Made by a program: the position numbers and the translations under genes. Of a DNA stretch of 64,000 bases, positions 1 through 8,529 are shown one piece after another. The stretch is from positions 1-64,000 of the forward strand of contig CANQPM010000002.1 in the NCBI GenBank assembly GCA_947625775.1, written 5' to 3'. Position 1 is the stretch's first letter, and each line of letters starts with the position of its first letter. This DNA is from an uncultured Lachnospiraceae bacterium. GTDB taxonomy: Bacteria > Bacillota > Clostridia > Lachnospirales > Lachnospiraceae. Below the pieces are notes generated by a model. It was not told the DNA's origin and did no database searches. It saw only the letters and a program-made list of their open reading frames with translations.

Positions 1-72
1 AGATGTGCTCAGCTAAATGCTGCTGATAGGCCGAAAGCTTATCCTGGAGGCAGGAAGAGTAAGTATGGATAA
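1..72 (+). CDS. C-terminal end of an upstream gene (partial, unidentified)
   Basis: Frame 1 is open from the first base to a TAA at 70-72, while the other two forward frames stop within 24 bases. The encoded tail is basic and ends in ...PGGRKSKYG. It is probably the 3' end of a gene that starts before the window. It is too short to assign to a family. Confidence 0.35.
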   Translation, partial: RCAQLNAADRPKAYPGGRKSKYG

Positions 73-304
73 AAAGGGTATAGGGAAGAGAATATATTGA
101 ATAGAGTAGACTGTATTCGGTTTTGAGGGAATAAGTCAATGATAATATGAAAGGAAATAATATCGTTGATAGCAGAAGATAATAAATGATAATATTTACA
201 AAGCGTTGTTGAGGGTTATGCCAAGCAATGCTTTTTTTGCTATAAAGCTGATTATTATTGTTGAGTTGCATATAAATTTTATAAGCGGAATGGAGGAGAT
301 TAAG

Positions 305-1750
305 ATGAGAATATTAGAGGGACTTGAGCCTGAGCGTGTGTTTTATTATTTTGAGGAGCTATGCAAAATACCGCATGGCTCGGGAAATTTAGATGGAATA
401 AGCAGGTATTTAGAGCAATTTGCCATAGATAAGGGGCTATATAATATAAGAGATAAGAGTAACAATATTATAATTATAAAGGAAGCCTCTAATGGATATG
501 AAGAAACTATGCCTATAATTTTGCAAGGGCATATGGATATGGTTGCGGTAAAGAAGGATGATTGTGATATAAATTTGGAGAAGGATCCGTTAAGGCTCAA
601 GGTAAGCGGTGATTATGTATATGCAGAAGGAACAAGCCTAGGCGGTGATGATGGAATTGCTGTAGCTTATATTTTGGCTGTTTTGGAGGACGACAGCATT
701 CCTCACCCGCGTATAGAGGCTGTTATTACAACTGATGAGGAAACTGGAATGGAGGGAGCAACGGCAATTGACTTGTCTATGTTAAAGGCAAGGCGCATGC
801 TTAACATTGATTCTGAGGAGGAGGGAGTACTTCTTACAAGCTGTGCAGGCGGCGTGAGAATTGATTCCCATATACCTGTCACAAGAGAGGAAAAGAAGGG
901 ACTATTTTTAAAGGTAGAGACAGGCGGTTTGCAGGGTGGTCATTCGGGCACGGAGATAAATAAGGAGCGCGGTAATGCAATAAAAATATTAGGTATGGCA
1001 TTGCAGCAGATATGCGAAGTAATACCTGTTCAATTAGTATCTGCAGCTGGAGGTGAAAAGGACAATGCTATTCCAAGAAGGGCAGAGGCATTGATTTGTA
1101 TATCAGAGGATTGCGAGCAGAAGTTTTATGATGAAATTTTGAAAATTGAAACTGATTTAAAAAATGAATATGCCTCGAAGGAAAAAAATATTTTTATTAA
1201 AGTGCAGAAGGAAAATATGACAGAAGTGTCAGTAATGGATAGAGAGAGTACCGCAAAAGTGCTAGATTTTTTGACGCTTTTTCCTAATGGTATTGTGGCA
1301 ATGAGCGCGGATATAGAGGGATTGGTTGAAACTTCTTTGAATTTGGGCGTGCTCGTTTTATCTGATACAGAGTTAATCGCAAGCTGTGCGATAAGAAGCT
1401 CTATAGAATCATCAAAACTAAAAGTTAAAAAACAGGTTGAAACTCTGGCAAGAGTCTTTGGAGGACGTACCAAGGCTTATGGTGATTACCCTGGCTGGCA
1501 GTTTGATCCTGACTCTAAGCTGAGGGCGCAGATGGTGGACATTTATAAAAGAATGTTTGGAGAAGATGTTCAGGTTGAAGCATTACACGCGGGACTGGAA
1601 TGTGGTATTATGATAGCAAAACTTCCAGGGTTGGATTGTGTGTCGTATGGACCTAATATTTATGATATCCATACAACAGAGGAAAAGCTTAGCATATCAT
1701 CTACGGAGAGAATGTGGAGATATCTGCTGGAGATTTTAAAGCAGAAGTGA
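305..1750 (+). CDS. pepD: Aminoacyl-histidine dipeptidase (PepD family, M20)
   Basis: Cytosolic zinc-dependent exopeptidase of the M20 family that hydrolyses Xaa-His and other dipeptides. The protein of 481 aa has the expected family length. The metal-site signature GHMDMV is near residue 78, followed by GTSLGGDDG (metal-bridging Asp) and TTDEETGMEG (catalytic and metal-binding Glu), with the GGHSGTEI motif further on. The ORF track starts at 206, but a GGAGG box at 291-297 stands just before ATG 305, and the extra 33 residues look nothing like a PepD N-terminus, so 305 is chosen. It appears to be transcribed alone or together with hflK, 36 bp downstream. Confidence 0.9.
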   Translation: MRILEGLEPERVFYYFEELCKIPHGSGNLDGISRYLEQFAIDKGLYNIRDKSNNIIIIKEASNGYEETMPIILQGHMDMVAVKKDDCDINLEKDPLRLKVSGDYVYAEGTSLGGDDGIAVAYILAVLEDDSIPHPRIEAVITTDEETGMEGATAIDLSMLKARRMLNIDSEEEGVLLTSCAGGVRIDSHIPVTREEKKGLFLKVETGGLQGGHSGTEINKERGNAIKILGMALQQICEVIPVQLVSAAGGEKDNAIPRRAEALICISEDCEQKFYDEILKIETDLKNEYASKEKNIFIKVQKENMTEVSVMDRESTAKVLDFLTLFPNGIVAMSADIEGLVETSLNLGVLVLSDTELIASCAIRSSIESSKLKVKKQVETLARVFGGRTKAYGDYPGWQFDPDSKLRAQMVDIYKRMFGEDVQVEALHAGLECGIMIAKLPGLDCVSYGPNIYDIHTTEEKLSISSTERMWRYLLEILKQK

Positions 1751-1786
1751 TAATGAGCGGAATACAGCGCGGAAAGGGAGAAAATA

Positions 1787-2797
1787 ATGGCGGAGAACTT
1801 TAGAGAATTTAGGGCTGATAACTCGGCAGGAGGAGCAAGCTCAAACAATAACGGAAAAAAGACATATAAATTCAGCGGGCACATTGTAATATTGCCGATA
1901 ATTATTATAATCGTAGCATTGCTGTCGTATGAATCAGTGTATTCAATAGGTGAACAAGAGCAGGGAGTTGTTACAACTTTTGGGAAAGCAGGTAATGTAG
2001 TTACATCGGGACTGCATTTTAAAATCCCGTTTGTGCAGAGGGTTACAAAGGTGAATACGACGATTCTTGGCTTCCCAATCGGATACAGATCTTCGGAGAA
2101 TGAGGCTGAGTCACAGGAATCCGTATCAGAGGAATCGTTGATGATTACTTCGGATTTCAATTTTGTAAATGTTGATTTTTATGTGGAGTATAAGGTATCT
2201 GATCCGATAAAATATCTTTACAGCTCGCGCGAGCCGAGCGCAATACTGAAAAATATTTCGCAGGCATGCATAAGGAATATAATAAGCAATTACAATGTTG
2301 ATGATGTTATTACTACGGGAAAGAGCGAAATACAGGCTGCCATAAAGGAAATGATTACGCAGAAGCTTGAACAGCAGGATATTGGGCTGATGCTTGTAAA
2401 CATTTCAATGCAGGACGCGGAGCCGCCTACGCAGGAGGTTATAGAGGCGTTTAAGGCGGTTGAGACAGCTAAGCAGGGCAAGGAGACGGCTATAAACAAT
2501 GCCAATAAATACAGAAATGAAAAGCTGCCCGAGGCTAATGCGCAGGCGGACCAGATAGTTCAGGAGGCTGAGGCTGCTAAACAGGAGCGAATAAATGAGG
2601 CTACAGCGCAGCAGGTCAGATTTGAAAAGATGTATGAGGAGTATATAAAAAATCCGCTTGTCACAAAGCAGCGTATGTTTTATGAGGCGATGGAGGAGGT
2701 TCTCCCTGAGGTTGAGCTTATAATTGATGATGGGAGCGGCACGTTAAATAAGACGCTTTACTTAGATGAGCTGCAGTTGGAAAATATTACAAACTAG
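1787..2797 (+). CDS. hflK: SPFH/band-7 membrane protein HflK
   Basis: HflK partners HflC in a large membrane-anchored cage that, in E. coli, surrounds and modulates the FtsH protease. The 336 aa protein has a hydrophilic N-terminus with a Gly/Asn-rich stretch, one transmembrane helix at about residues 28-47, a band-7 domain beginning GEQEQGVVTTFGK, and a long Ala/Glu/Gln-rich coiled coil at about 220-285. The next gene encodes the HflC partner, separated by 69 bp that carry a palindromic repeat. Pairing of the two SPFH genes makes the hflK call firm, although single band-7 proteins are hard to name. Confidence 0.85.
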   Translation: MAENFREFRADNSAGGASSNNNGKKTYKFSGHIVILPIIIIIVALLSYESVYSIGEQEQGVVTTFGKAGNVVTSGLHFKIPFVQRVTKVNTTILGFPIGYRSSENEAESQESVSEESLMITSDFNFVNVDFYVEYKVSDPIKYLYSSREPSAILKNISQACIRNIISNYNVDDVITTGKSEIQAAIKEMITQKLEQQDIGLMLVNISMQDAEPPTQEVIEAFKAVETAKQGKETAINNANKYRNEKLPEANAQADQIVQEAEAAKQERINEATAQQVRFEKMYEEYIKNPLVTKQRMFYEAMEEVLPEVELIIDDGSGTLNKTLYLDELQLENITN

Positions 2798-2800
2798 CCA

Positions 2801-2845
2801 AAACATTAAGAAATTTTAAGGCAGCAAAAGACGCCGACTAAGAAT
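2801..2845. repeat. Intergenic palindromic repeat, copy A (diverged)
   Basis: The 43 bases from 2801 match 17901-17943 at all but about four positions. This copy lies between hflK and hflC. Its right arm has lost most of its complementarity, so it is a degenerate version of the better palindrome after argS. Confidence 0.6.
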
Positions 2846-2866
2846 ACATTTGAATGGAGAAGTAAA

Positions 2867-3736
2867 ATGAAGAAAAATTTGGTTAAGATAGCAGGCGTGA
2901 TAATTGCGGCGGCTGTCGTGATTACTATTATCAATTCATTATTTATTATCAAAGAAAACCAATACGGACTGGTGCGTGAGTTTGGAAAGATTGAGAGAGT
3001 TATTTCTGAACCAGGGCTTTATTTTAAGATACCCTTTGTACAGGAGAGGGACACTGTGACAAAGGAGCTTATGCTTTATGATATTGCGAAGTCTGATGTA
3101 ATTACAAAGGACAAGAAATCAATGATAGTTGACAGCTTTGTGCTTTGGCGGGTGACTGAGCCGAGGGTTTTCGCGCAGACTTTGAATACCTCATCGTCAG
3201 GCGCTGAGGCGAGAATAAATGTGGCTGTATATAATGCGATTAAAAATGTGATAAGCAGCATGACGCAGACTGATATAATCGCGGCGAGGGGTCAGGAGCT
3301 TACTGATTTAATCGTGGCAAATCTTGACTCCATAAATCAGTATGGAATTGAGATAACGACAGTTGAGATTAAGCTTTTGGATTTGCCAGAGGATAATAAA
3401 GGCGCTGTCTTTGAACGAATGATTTCGGAGCGTGAAAATATCGCTGCCACATATACGGCGGAGGGAAATTCCGAGGCACAGGTGATAAGAAACTCTACGG
3501 ATAAGGAAACCGCCCTTCTTATTTCAGAGGCTCAGAAGGAGGCGGAAATATTAAAAGCCGAGGGTGAGGCGGAATATATGGAGATTATGGCTTCAGCTTA
3601 TAGCGATGAGATGCGCGCAGATTTTTACAGCTATACAAGGAGCCTTGATGCTGTCAAAAATTCAGTCGCGGGTGGAAACAAGACGATTATATTGGATAAA
3701 GATTCGCCCATTGCGCAGATTTTTTATCAGCAGTAA
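2867..3736 (+). CDS. hflC: SPFH/band-7 membrane protein HflC
   Basis: Second subunit of the HflKC complex. The protein of 289 aa has an N-terminal transmembrane helix at about residues 7-26, the band-7 entry IKENQYGLVREFGKIERV, and an Ala/Glu-rich helix (EAQKEAEILKAEGEAEYMEIMASAY) typical of HflC C-termini. It follows hflK in the same direction and is very likely co-transcribed with it. Confidence 0.85.
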   Translation: MKKNLVKIAGVIIAAAVVITIINSLFIIKENQYGLVREFGKIERVISEPGLYFKIPFVQERDTVTKELMLYDIAKSDVITKDKKSMIVDSFVLWRVTEPRVFAQTLNTSSSGAEARINVAVYNAIKNVISSMTQTDIIAARGQELTDLIVANLDSINQYGIEITTVEIKLLDLPEDNKGAVFERMISERENIAATYTAEGNSEAQVIRNSTDKETALLISEAQKEAEILKAEGEAEYMEIMASAYSDEMRADFYSYTRSLDAVKNSVAGGNKTIILDKDSPIAQIFYQQ

Positions 3737-3756
3737 TTTAGATATGGAAGCAATAA

Positions 3757-3797
3757 AAAAACCTCAAATGAGAATCGTTGGAAATTCTCATTTGAGG
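3757..3797 (-). terminator. Rho-independent terminator of the DUF378 gene
   Basis: Perfect 14-bp stem (3762-3775 with 3784-3797) and an 8-nt loop. Read on the minus strand, it is followed by TTTTTTATTG, so it terminates the DUF378 gene. It also lies 25 bp past hflC and could act on that transcript, though no T run follows on the plus strand. Confidence 0.8.
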
Positions 3798-3807
3798 TAA
3801 AGGAAGA

Positions 3808-4023
3808 TTAGGCTTCGCTTGCTGTATCGCCAAGACGAGTGTAGAATAATATGAGGTACAGACCGCATATTCCTACAAGTGCGTAAATAATTCGTGATAA
3901 CCATGACATGCTTCCGAATACGGTTGCAACCAGGTTAAAATCGAAAAAGCCTATTAACCCCCAATTGACAGCGCCAATGATGGCAATTGTTAGTGCTAAA
4001 CAATCTAAAAACTTATTACGCAT
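3808..4023 (-). CDS. DUF378-type small membrane protein
   Basis: A 71-aa protein with two hydrophobic helices (about residues 8-28 and 43-62) and the sequence AIIGAVNWGLIGFF, which I recognise as the core of the DUF378/YuzA family. The function of the family is unknown. The start is supported by a GGAGGAG box in front of ATG 4023 on the minus strand. It is a single-gene unit with its own terminator. Confidence 0.8.
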   Translation of the reverse strand: MRNKFLDCLALTIAIIGAVNWGLIGFFDFNLVATVFGSMSWLSRIIYALVGICGLYLILFYTRLGDTASEA

Positions 4024-4173
4024 AATTATCTCCTCCTTTGCAATAGTATGTGTATAGTTTGATAAAATATTCAGGAGGATATATTTTACAGTTTTGTTTT
4101 AGACATATTTGTCAACAAAGAGTATGAAAAATTAATCTTTTTGCAACTTTTTCATAAACTTTAGTTAAATAAA

Positions 4174-4202
4174 TTGAAATATAAAGATTTATGTGGTATT
4201 CT
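4174..4202 (+). promoter_or_regulatory. Sigma-A-type promoter for the Lys/Ala-rich protein gene
   Basis: TTGAAA (4174-4179) and TATTCT (4197-4202) separated by exactly 17 bp, about 110 bp upstream of the 4316 start. An A/T-rich region with a TTGCAACTTTTT motif lies just before it. The -10 match is only four of six. Confidence 0.5.
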
Positions 4203-4315
4203 AATGGTGTAATTACAGAAAAGCATTTTTCATAAATATAATGGAAACAATATGAGGAAAAATGCAGGGTTATAACAAGTTAAACAATTAAGAATAGTAA
4301 TAGGAGTGAAATACT

Positions 4316-4810
4316 ATGGCAAAAGCAAAAACAGTAGCAAAAAAAGTTGAGAAGAAAGCAGCGGCAAAGACAATAAGCGCTGTGAAGGCGCCAGCGCCTG
4401 TAAAGACCGAGGAGGCGCCTAAGAGCGTTGAGGAGGTTAAGCCTGCTGACGCAGTTAAGGAAGCGGCAAAGCCTGTTGAAGCTGATAAGGCAGCTGCAGC
4501 GGAAAAGCCCGTAAAGGCGGCTGAGGAGAAGGCGGTAAAAGCAGCAAAGCCCGCAAAGCCTGCAAAGGCAGCTGCGGAGAAGACAACAAGGGCGAAAGCG
4601 GCAAAGGCTTCTTCAGAGAAGATTGTTTTACAGGTAAACGGCAGGGCTGATTTATCTATGGACAGTCTTGTTGAAAAGGTAAAGGCAGCTTACGCGGCTG
4701 AAGGACATTCTGTTGATTCAATTAAGGACATTGAGGTATATATAAAGCTTGATGAGAATATGGCTTATTATGTAATCGACGGATACGCATCAGGAACCAG
4801 CTTATACTAA
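4316..4810 (+). CDS. Lys/Ala-rich protein with C-terminal DUF6465-type domain
   Basis: A 164-aa protein. Residues 1-100 are an Ala/Lys/Pro/Glu low-complexity tail like that of histone H1-like or other nucleic-acid-associated bacterial proteins. Residues 101-164 form a compact domain (KIVLQVNGRADLSMDSLVEK...) that I recall as DUF6465 in Lachnospiraceae. No catalytic residues are evident. AGGAG precedes ATG 4316 and a terminator follows. DNA or RNA binding by the tail is an inference from composition only. Confidence 0.75.
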   Translation: MAKAKTVAKKVEKKAAAKTISAVKAPAPVKTEEAPKSVEEVKPADAVKEAAKPVEADKAAAAEKPVKAAEEKAVKAAKPAKPAKAAAEKTTRAKAAKASSEKIVLQVNGRADLSMDSLVEKVKAAYAAEGHSVDSIKDIEVYIKLDENMAYYVIDGYASGTSLY

Positions 4811-4831
4811 TAAGGCTAAAGGGTTGAAGAT

Positions 4832-4872
4832 GCCCCGACCAGAATTATAAAAATCTGTTCGGGGCTATTTTA
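4832..4872 (+). terminator. Rho-independent terminator
   Basis: Stem 4832-4843 with 4854-4865 (one mismatch), ten-base A/T loop, then TATTTTAATAATT. It closes the Lys/Ala-rich gene and abuts the end of the convergent 4877 gene. Confidence 0.7.
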
Positions 4873-4876
4873 ATAA

Positions 4877-5080
4877 TTATTTACAGACATCGTGTGAAAA
4901 TACAAGATTAAGACTATTGCGTTCTTCGGCAGAAAGATTTGTGAATTGATTTAAAATTATCATAGTATCATTTCCTTTCGCGTCGCATAACAAATATATA
5001 ATGTCTGTCAGCTGTGCGATTATGTCTTTCATGCGCATATTGTCTATTTTCACTGTTTTGCTTGCATTTTTGGTACTCAT
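4877..5080 (-). CDS. Small hypothetical protein
   Basis: A 67-aa soluble protein on the minus strand with an AAAGGA ribosome site before its ATG. The basic N-terminus (MSTKNASKTVKIDN) is followed by a predicted helical region with three Cys residues spread over the chain. I do not recognise a family. It is convergent with the Lys/Ala-rich gene. Confidence 0.5.
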   Translation of the reverse strand: MSTKNASKTVKIDNMRMKDIIAQLTDIIYLLCDAKGNDTMIILNQFTNLSAEERNSLNLVFSHDVCK

Positions 5081-5261
5081 ATAAATCCTTTCTATGTATG
5101 TATATGTATGTATTTTTGCATTAACAACCTAGCTATTATATCACATAAGATAAAGTCTGTGCATGAAGAATAGTCCTGAATCAATACAGAATAAGGACAC
5201 AGGCGTTAATATGCGGCAATTAAATGATAAAAAATATAAAATTGAAAGGCTGGCTGGCAAT

Positions 5262-6938
5262 ATGGATACTACTAATACGGCTAATAAAAGATCTGTGTAT
5301 ATTGTAGGGCATAAAAATCCCGATACGGACTCTATATGCTCAGCAATTGCTTACGCTTATCTGAAAAACAAATGCAACGACGGCTGTCTGTATATTCCTG
5401 CGAGGGCGGGGCAGATAAATCAGGAGACACAGTATGTGCTTAATGCGTTCCGCACGGGGGCTCCGATGTATCTTCACGACGTTATGACTGATGTGCGCGA
5501 TATAGATATGAATGAGGTGCAGGGAGTCACTGACGACATATCGCTTTCAAAGGCGTGGCATTTGATGCGCGACCGAGGTGATGTTACGCTACCTGTTATT
5601 GACGGCGGTAAGCTTACGGGTATCATTACTATCGGCGACATAGCAAATGCTTATATGGACGTTTACGATAACTGTATTTTGTCTACGGCAAAGACTTCTT
5701 ATAGGAATATTCTTGAAACGCTTGATGCTAAGATGATAGTAGGCGATGAGAGCGGATATTTTGACAGCGGGGAAGTGGTGATCGCGACGGCGAACCCTGA
5801 CGTGCTCGAGGATTATATACACAACGGTGATATGGTTATTTTGGGCAACCGCTATGAGACGCAGCTCTGTGCCATAGAGATGGGCGCGGCGTGCGTTGTC
5901 GTCACTATGGGCGCTAAGGTTTCAAAGACGATACAGATATTTGCGAGGGAGCACAATTGCATTATTATAAATACGCCGTATGACACGTTTACCGTGGCGA
6001 GGCTTATAAACCAGAGTATGCCAATCGGCTTTTTCATGAAAAAGGAAAAGCTTGCGACTTTCAGGATTACCGACAAGACGGAGGATATACGTGCTATCAT
6101 GAAAAAGAAGCGCCACCATGATTTTCCAGTGCTTGACGAGGAGGACAATTATGTCGGAATGATTTCCAGACGTAATTTGATGAATTTGAGGAAAAAGAGC
6201 CTGATTTTGGTAGACCACAATGAGCTTTCTCAGACTGTTGACGGCATTGAGTTTGCCGATATTCTGGAGATAGTGGATCACCATAGGATAGGCACTCTTG
6301 AGACTGTGTCGCCTGTGTATTTCCGCAATCAGCCGCTTGGCTGTACGGCTACGATTATTTATCAGATGTATCAGGAGAGGGGCGTGGAGATACCCCAGAA
6401 TATAGCGGGGCTTATGATGTCGGCAATTCTTTCGGATACGCTTATGTTCCATTCGCCTACTGTCACTGACGTTGACAAGGACGCTGCGAAAAAGCTTGCT
6501 GAGATATGCGGGGTTGAGATTGAGGAATTTGCGATTGATATGTTTGGCGCGGGGAGCAATCTGAGCGATAAAGACGCGGATAAGATTTTTGAGCAGGATT
6601 ATAAGACGTTTTCAGTGAACGGCTTTAATTTCGGCGTGGGGCAGATTAATTCGATGAACAGCATTGAGCTTGATGAGATTAAGGAAAAAATCGTGCCTTA
6701 TATAAAGGAGCAGCTGCCAAGTCTTTCTGTGGATATGTGTTTCTTTATGCTGACGAATATTGTGTATGAGAAGACGGAGCTTTTGTGCTTTGGGGAGAGG
6801 GCGCAGGAGCTTGTGCGCGAGGCGTTCAGGCTTCCAAAGTCTATGAATAAGTTTGAGCTTAAAAATCTTGTTTCGAGGAAAAAGCAGCTTATACCAGCGT
6901 TTGTTTCTGTTTTGCAGCAGTGGGAGGCGGAGACATAA
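5262..6938 (+). CDS. ppaC: Manganese-dependent (family II) inorganic pyrophosphatase with CBS-DRTGG-CBS insert
   Basis: Hydrolyses pyrophosphate to phosphate and pulls biosynthetic reactions forward. The DHH-phosphoesterase metal motifs are GHKNPDTDS near the N-terminus, LVDHNE, and VDHHRIG in the second half. Between them lie two CBS segments around a DRTGG domain, the nucleotide-regulated insert of clostridial family II enzymes (CBS-PPases bind AMP/ADP and Ap4A). The ORF track start at 5163 has no ribosome site. ATG 5262 has AAAGG eight bases upstream and gives 558 aa, close to the usual length, so it is preferred. Confidence 0.9.
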   Translation: MDTTNTANKRSVYIVGHKNPDTDSICSAIAYAYLKNKCNDGCLYIPARAGQINQETQYVLNAFRTGAPMYLHDVMTDVRDIDMNEVQGVTDDISLSKAWHLMRDRGDVTLPVIDGGKLTGIITIGDIANAYMDVYDNCILSTAKTSYRNILETLDAKMIVGDESGYFDSGEVVIATANPDVLEDYIHNGDMVILGNRYETQLCAIEMGAACVVVTMGAKVSKTIQIFAREHNCIIINTPYDTFTVARLINQSMPIGFFMKKEKLATFRITDKTEDIRAIMKKKRHHDFPVLDEEDNYVGMISRRNLMNLRKKSLILVDHNELSQTVDGIEFADILEIVDHHRIGTLETVSPVYFRNQPLGCTATIIYQMYQERGVEIPQNIAGLMMSAILSDTLMFHSPTVTDVDKDAAKKLAEICGVEIEEFAIDMFGAGSNLSDKDADKIFEQDYKTFSVNGFNFGVGQINSMNSIELDEIKEKIVPYIKEQLPSLSVDMCFFMLTNIVYEKTELLCFGERAQELVREAFRLPKSMNKFELKNLVSRKKQLIPAFVSVLQQWEAET

Positions 6939-7023
6939 CTGTGCGGCAGGTTAAAAGTATCGCTGACGGCGGTACTTTTTCTCTGAAAAAATGCTTAAAA
7001 GCTAAAATAGGAGGATATAGGTT

Positions 7024-7251
7024 ATGGTGGATTTTTCAGTTATGATGAAGATTAAGGGGGCTTGGGATAATTTTACAAAAAATCACCCTAAGTTTATGCC
7101 CTTTATGCAGGCGGTGGGGCGCGACGCTATAGGCGACGGGACTATTATAGAGGTGAAGGTGGTCAGCCCTGACGGAAAGGAATATAATACCAATATGAAG
7201 CTTACGCAGAGCGACTTGGATTTGTTTGCGCAGATTCGGGGGATATATTAA
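7024..7251 (+). CDS. Small conserved hypothetical protein
   Basis: A 75-aa soluble protein with a strong AGGAGG site before ATG 7024. It starts with an amphipathic helix (MMKIKGAWDNFTKNHPKF) and ends with a beta-rich part (GTIIEVKVVSPDGKEY). I see no catalytic motif and no name I can defend. It sits between the pyrophosphatase and carA in the same direction, but the carA promoter lies immediately downstream. Confidence 0.6.
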   Translation: MVDFSVMMKIKGAWDNFTKNHPKFMPFMQAVGRDAIGDGTIIEVKVVSPDGKEYNTNMKLTQSDLDLFAQIRGIY

Positions 7252-7259
7252 TTCAAGGC

Positions 7260-7289
7260 TTGATATATTGTATGGGCGTATGATATAAT
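7260..7289 (+). promoter_or_regulatory. Extended -10 promoter of carAB
   Basis: TTGATA (7260-7265), an 18-bp spacer and a perfect TATAAT (7284-7289) preceded by TGA, which forms an extended -10. The predicted leader before carA is only about 40 nt, with no room for a PyrR-type attenuator, so pyrimidine or arginine control must act otherwise. Confidence 0.7.
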
Positions 7290-7335
7290 TAATTAATTTG
7301 TGCGAATTTATGTGGAGAGTTTCGGGAGGGCTGCT

Positions 7336-8529
7336 ATGAGGGCATTTTTGATATTGGAGGACGGCACTGTGTTTGAGGGGACTCATATCGGGGCTGACAG
7401 GGAAGTGATTAGCGAGATAGTTTTTAATACGTCTATGGCGGGGTATCTGGAGGTTTTGACGGATCCCTCTTATGCGGGGCAGGCTGTGTGTATGACTTAT
7501 CCTTTGATAGGAAATTATGGCATTTGCAGGGACGATATGGAGTCTGCAAAGCCTTGGTGTGATGGTTTTATAGTGAGGGAGCTGTCGAGAAATTACAGTA
7601 ATTTCAGGGCGGATTATTCTATACAGCAGTTTTTGGTGGAGAATGGCGTCGCTGGGATTGCGGGGATTGATACTAGGGCGCTTACCAAGATACTTCGCGA
7701 AAAAGGGACAATGAACGGAATGATTACCACAAATGAAAATTATTCGCTTGATGAGGTTATTCCTAAGCTGAAAGCGTACACGACAGGCAAGGTGGTGGAA
7801 AAAGTCACCTGCAAGGAAAAGTATCAGCTAAAAGGTTCAAAGAGTCTTGATGAGAACGGCGCTTTGTCGGGGAGCGCGAAATTTTCGGAGACGGATTATA
7901 AGGCGGGAAAGCGTGAGATGAAGCCGTCGCTTGTAAAAAAGCTCAATGGAGCGGGGAAAAAGGTTGCACTTCTTGACCTTGGGACTAAGGGCAATATCGC
8001 TTACTCGCTTAAAATAAGGGGCTGTGACGTGACGGTTTATCCTGCTGTTACGAGCGCGGAGGAAATCATTGCCGATGCGCCCGATGGGATCATGCTTTCA
8101 AACGGTCCTGGAGATCCGAAGGAGTGTGCGTCAATAATTAAAGAGATTAAAAAGCTTTATGATTCCGATATACCTATATTTGCAATCTGTCTGGGGCATC
8201 AGCTTATGGCGCTGGCGACGGGGGCTGATACATATAAGATGAAGTACGGGCATAGGGGGGGCAATCACCCTGTAAAGGATCTGGCGACTGGGAGAGTGTA
8301 TATTTCATCTCAAAACCACGGATATGTGGTTGATATGGACAAGCTTGATCCGAAGGTTGCCACGCCTGCGTTTATCAACGTGAATGACGGCACTAATGAG
8401 GGGCTAAACTATACGGGGAAAAATATTTTCACCGTGCAGTTTCACCCCGAGGCGTGCTGCGGACCGCAGGATTCGGGATATTTGTTTGACAGATTTATTG
8501 AGATGATGGAGGTGCGCGGTAATGCCTAA
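7336..8529 (+). CDS. carA: Carbamoyl-phosphate synthase small subunit
   Basis: Glutaminase subunit that delivers ammonia from glutamine to CarB for carbamoyl phosphate, feeding pyrimidine and arginine synthesis. The class I amidotransferase nucleophile is in FAICLGHQL and the triad His-x-Glu in VQFHPEA. The N-terminal CPSase_sm domain begins RAFLILEDGTVFEG. GGGAGG before ATG 7336 fixes the start; the GTG at 7300 in the ORF track lacks a site. At 397 aa it is slightly longer than usual because of a Lys/Gly-rich insert around residues 160-200. It overlaps carB by 8 bp. Confidence 0.95.
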   Translation: MRAFLILEDGTVFEGTHIGADREVISEIVFNTSMAGYLEVLTDPSYAGQAVCMTYPLIGNYGICRDDMESAKPWCDGFIVRELSRNYSNFRADYSIQQFLVENGVAGIAGIDTRALTKILREKGTMNGMITTNENYSLDEVIPKLKAYTTGKVVEKVTCKEKYQLKGSKSLDENGALSGSAKFSETDYKAGKREMKPSLVKKLNGAGKKVALLDLGTKGNIAYSLKIRGCDVTVYPAVTSAEEIIADAPDGIMLSNGPGDPKECASIIKEIKKLYDSDIPIFAICLGHQLMALATGADTYKMKYGHRGGNHPVKDLATGRVYISSQNHGYVVDMDKLDPKVATPAFINVNDGTNEGLNYTGKNIFTVQFHPEACCGPQDSGYLFDRFIEMMEVRGNA

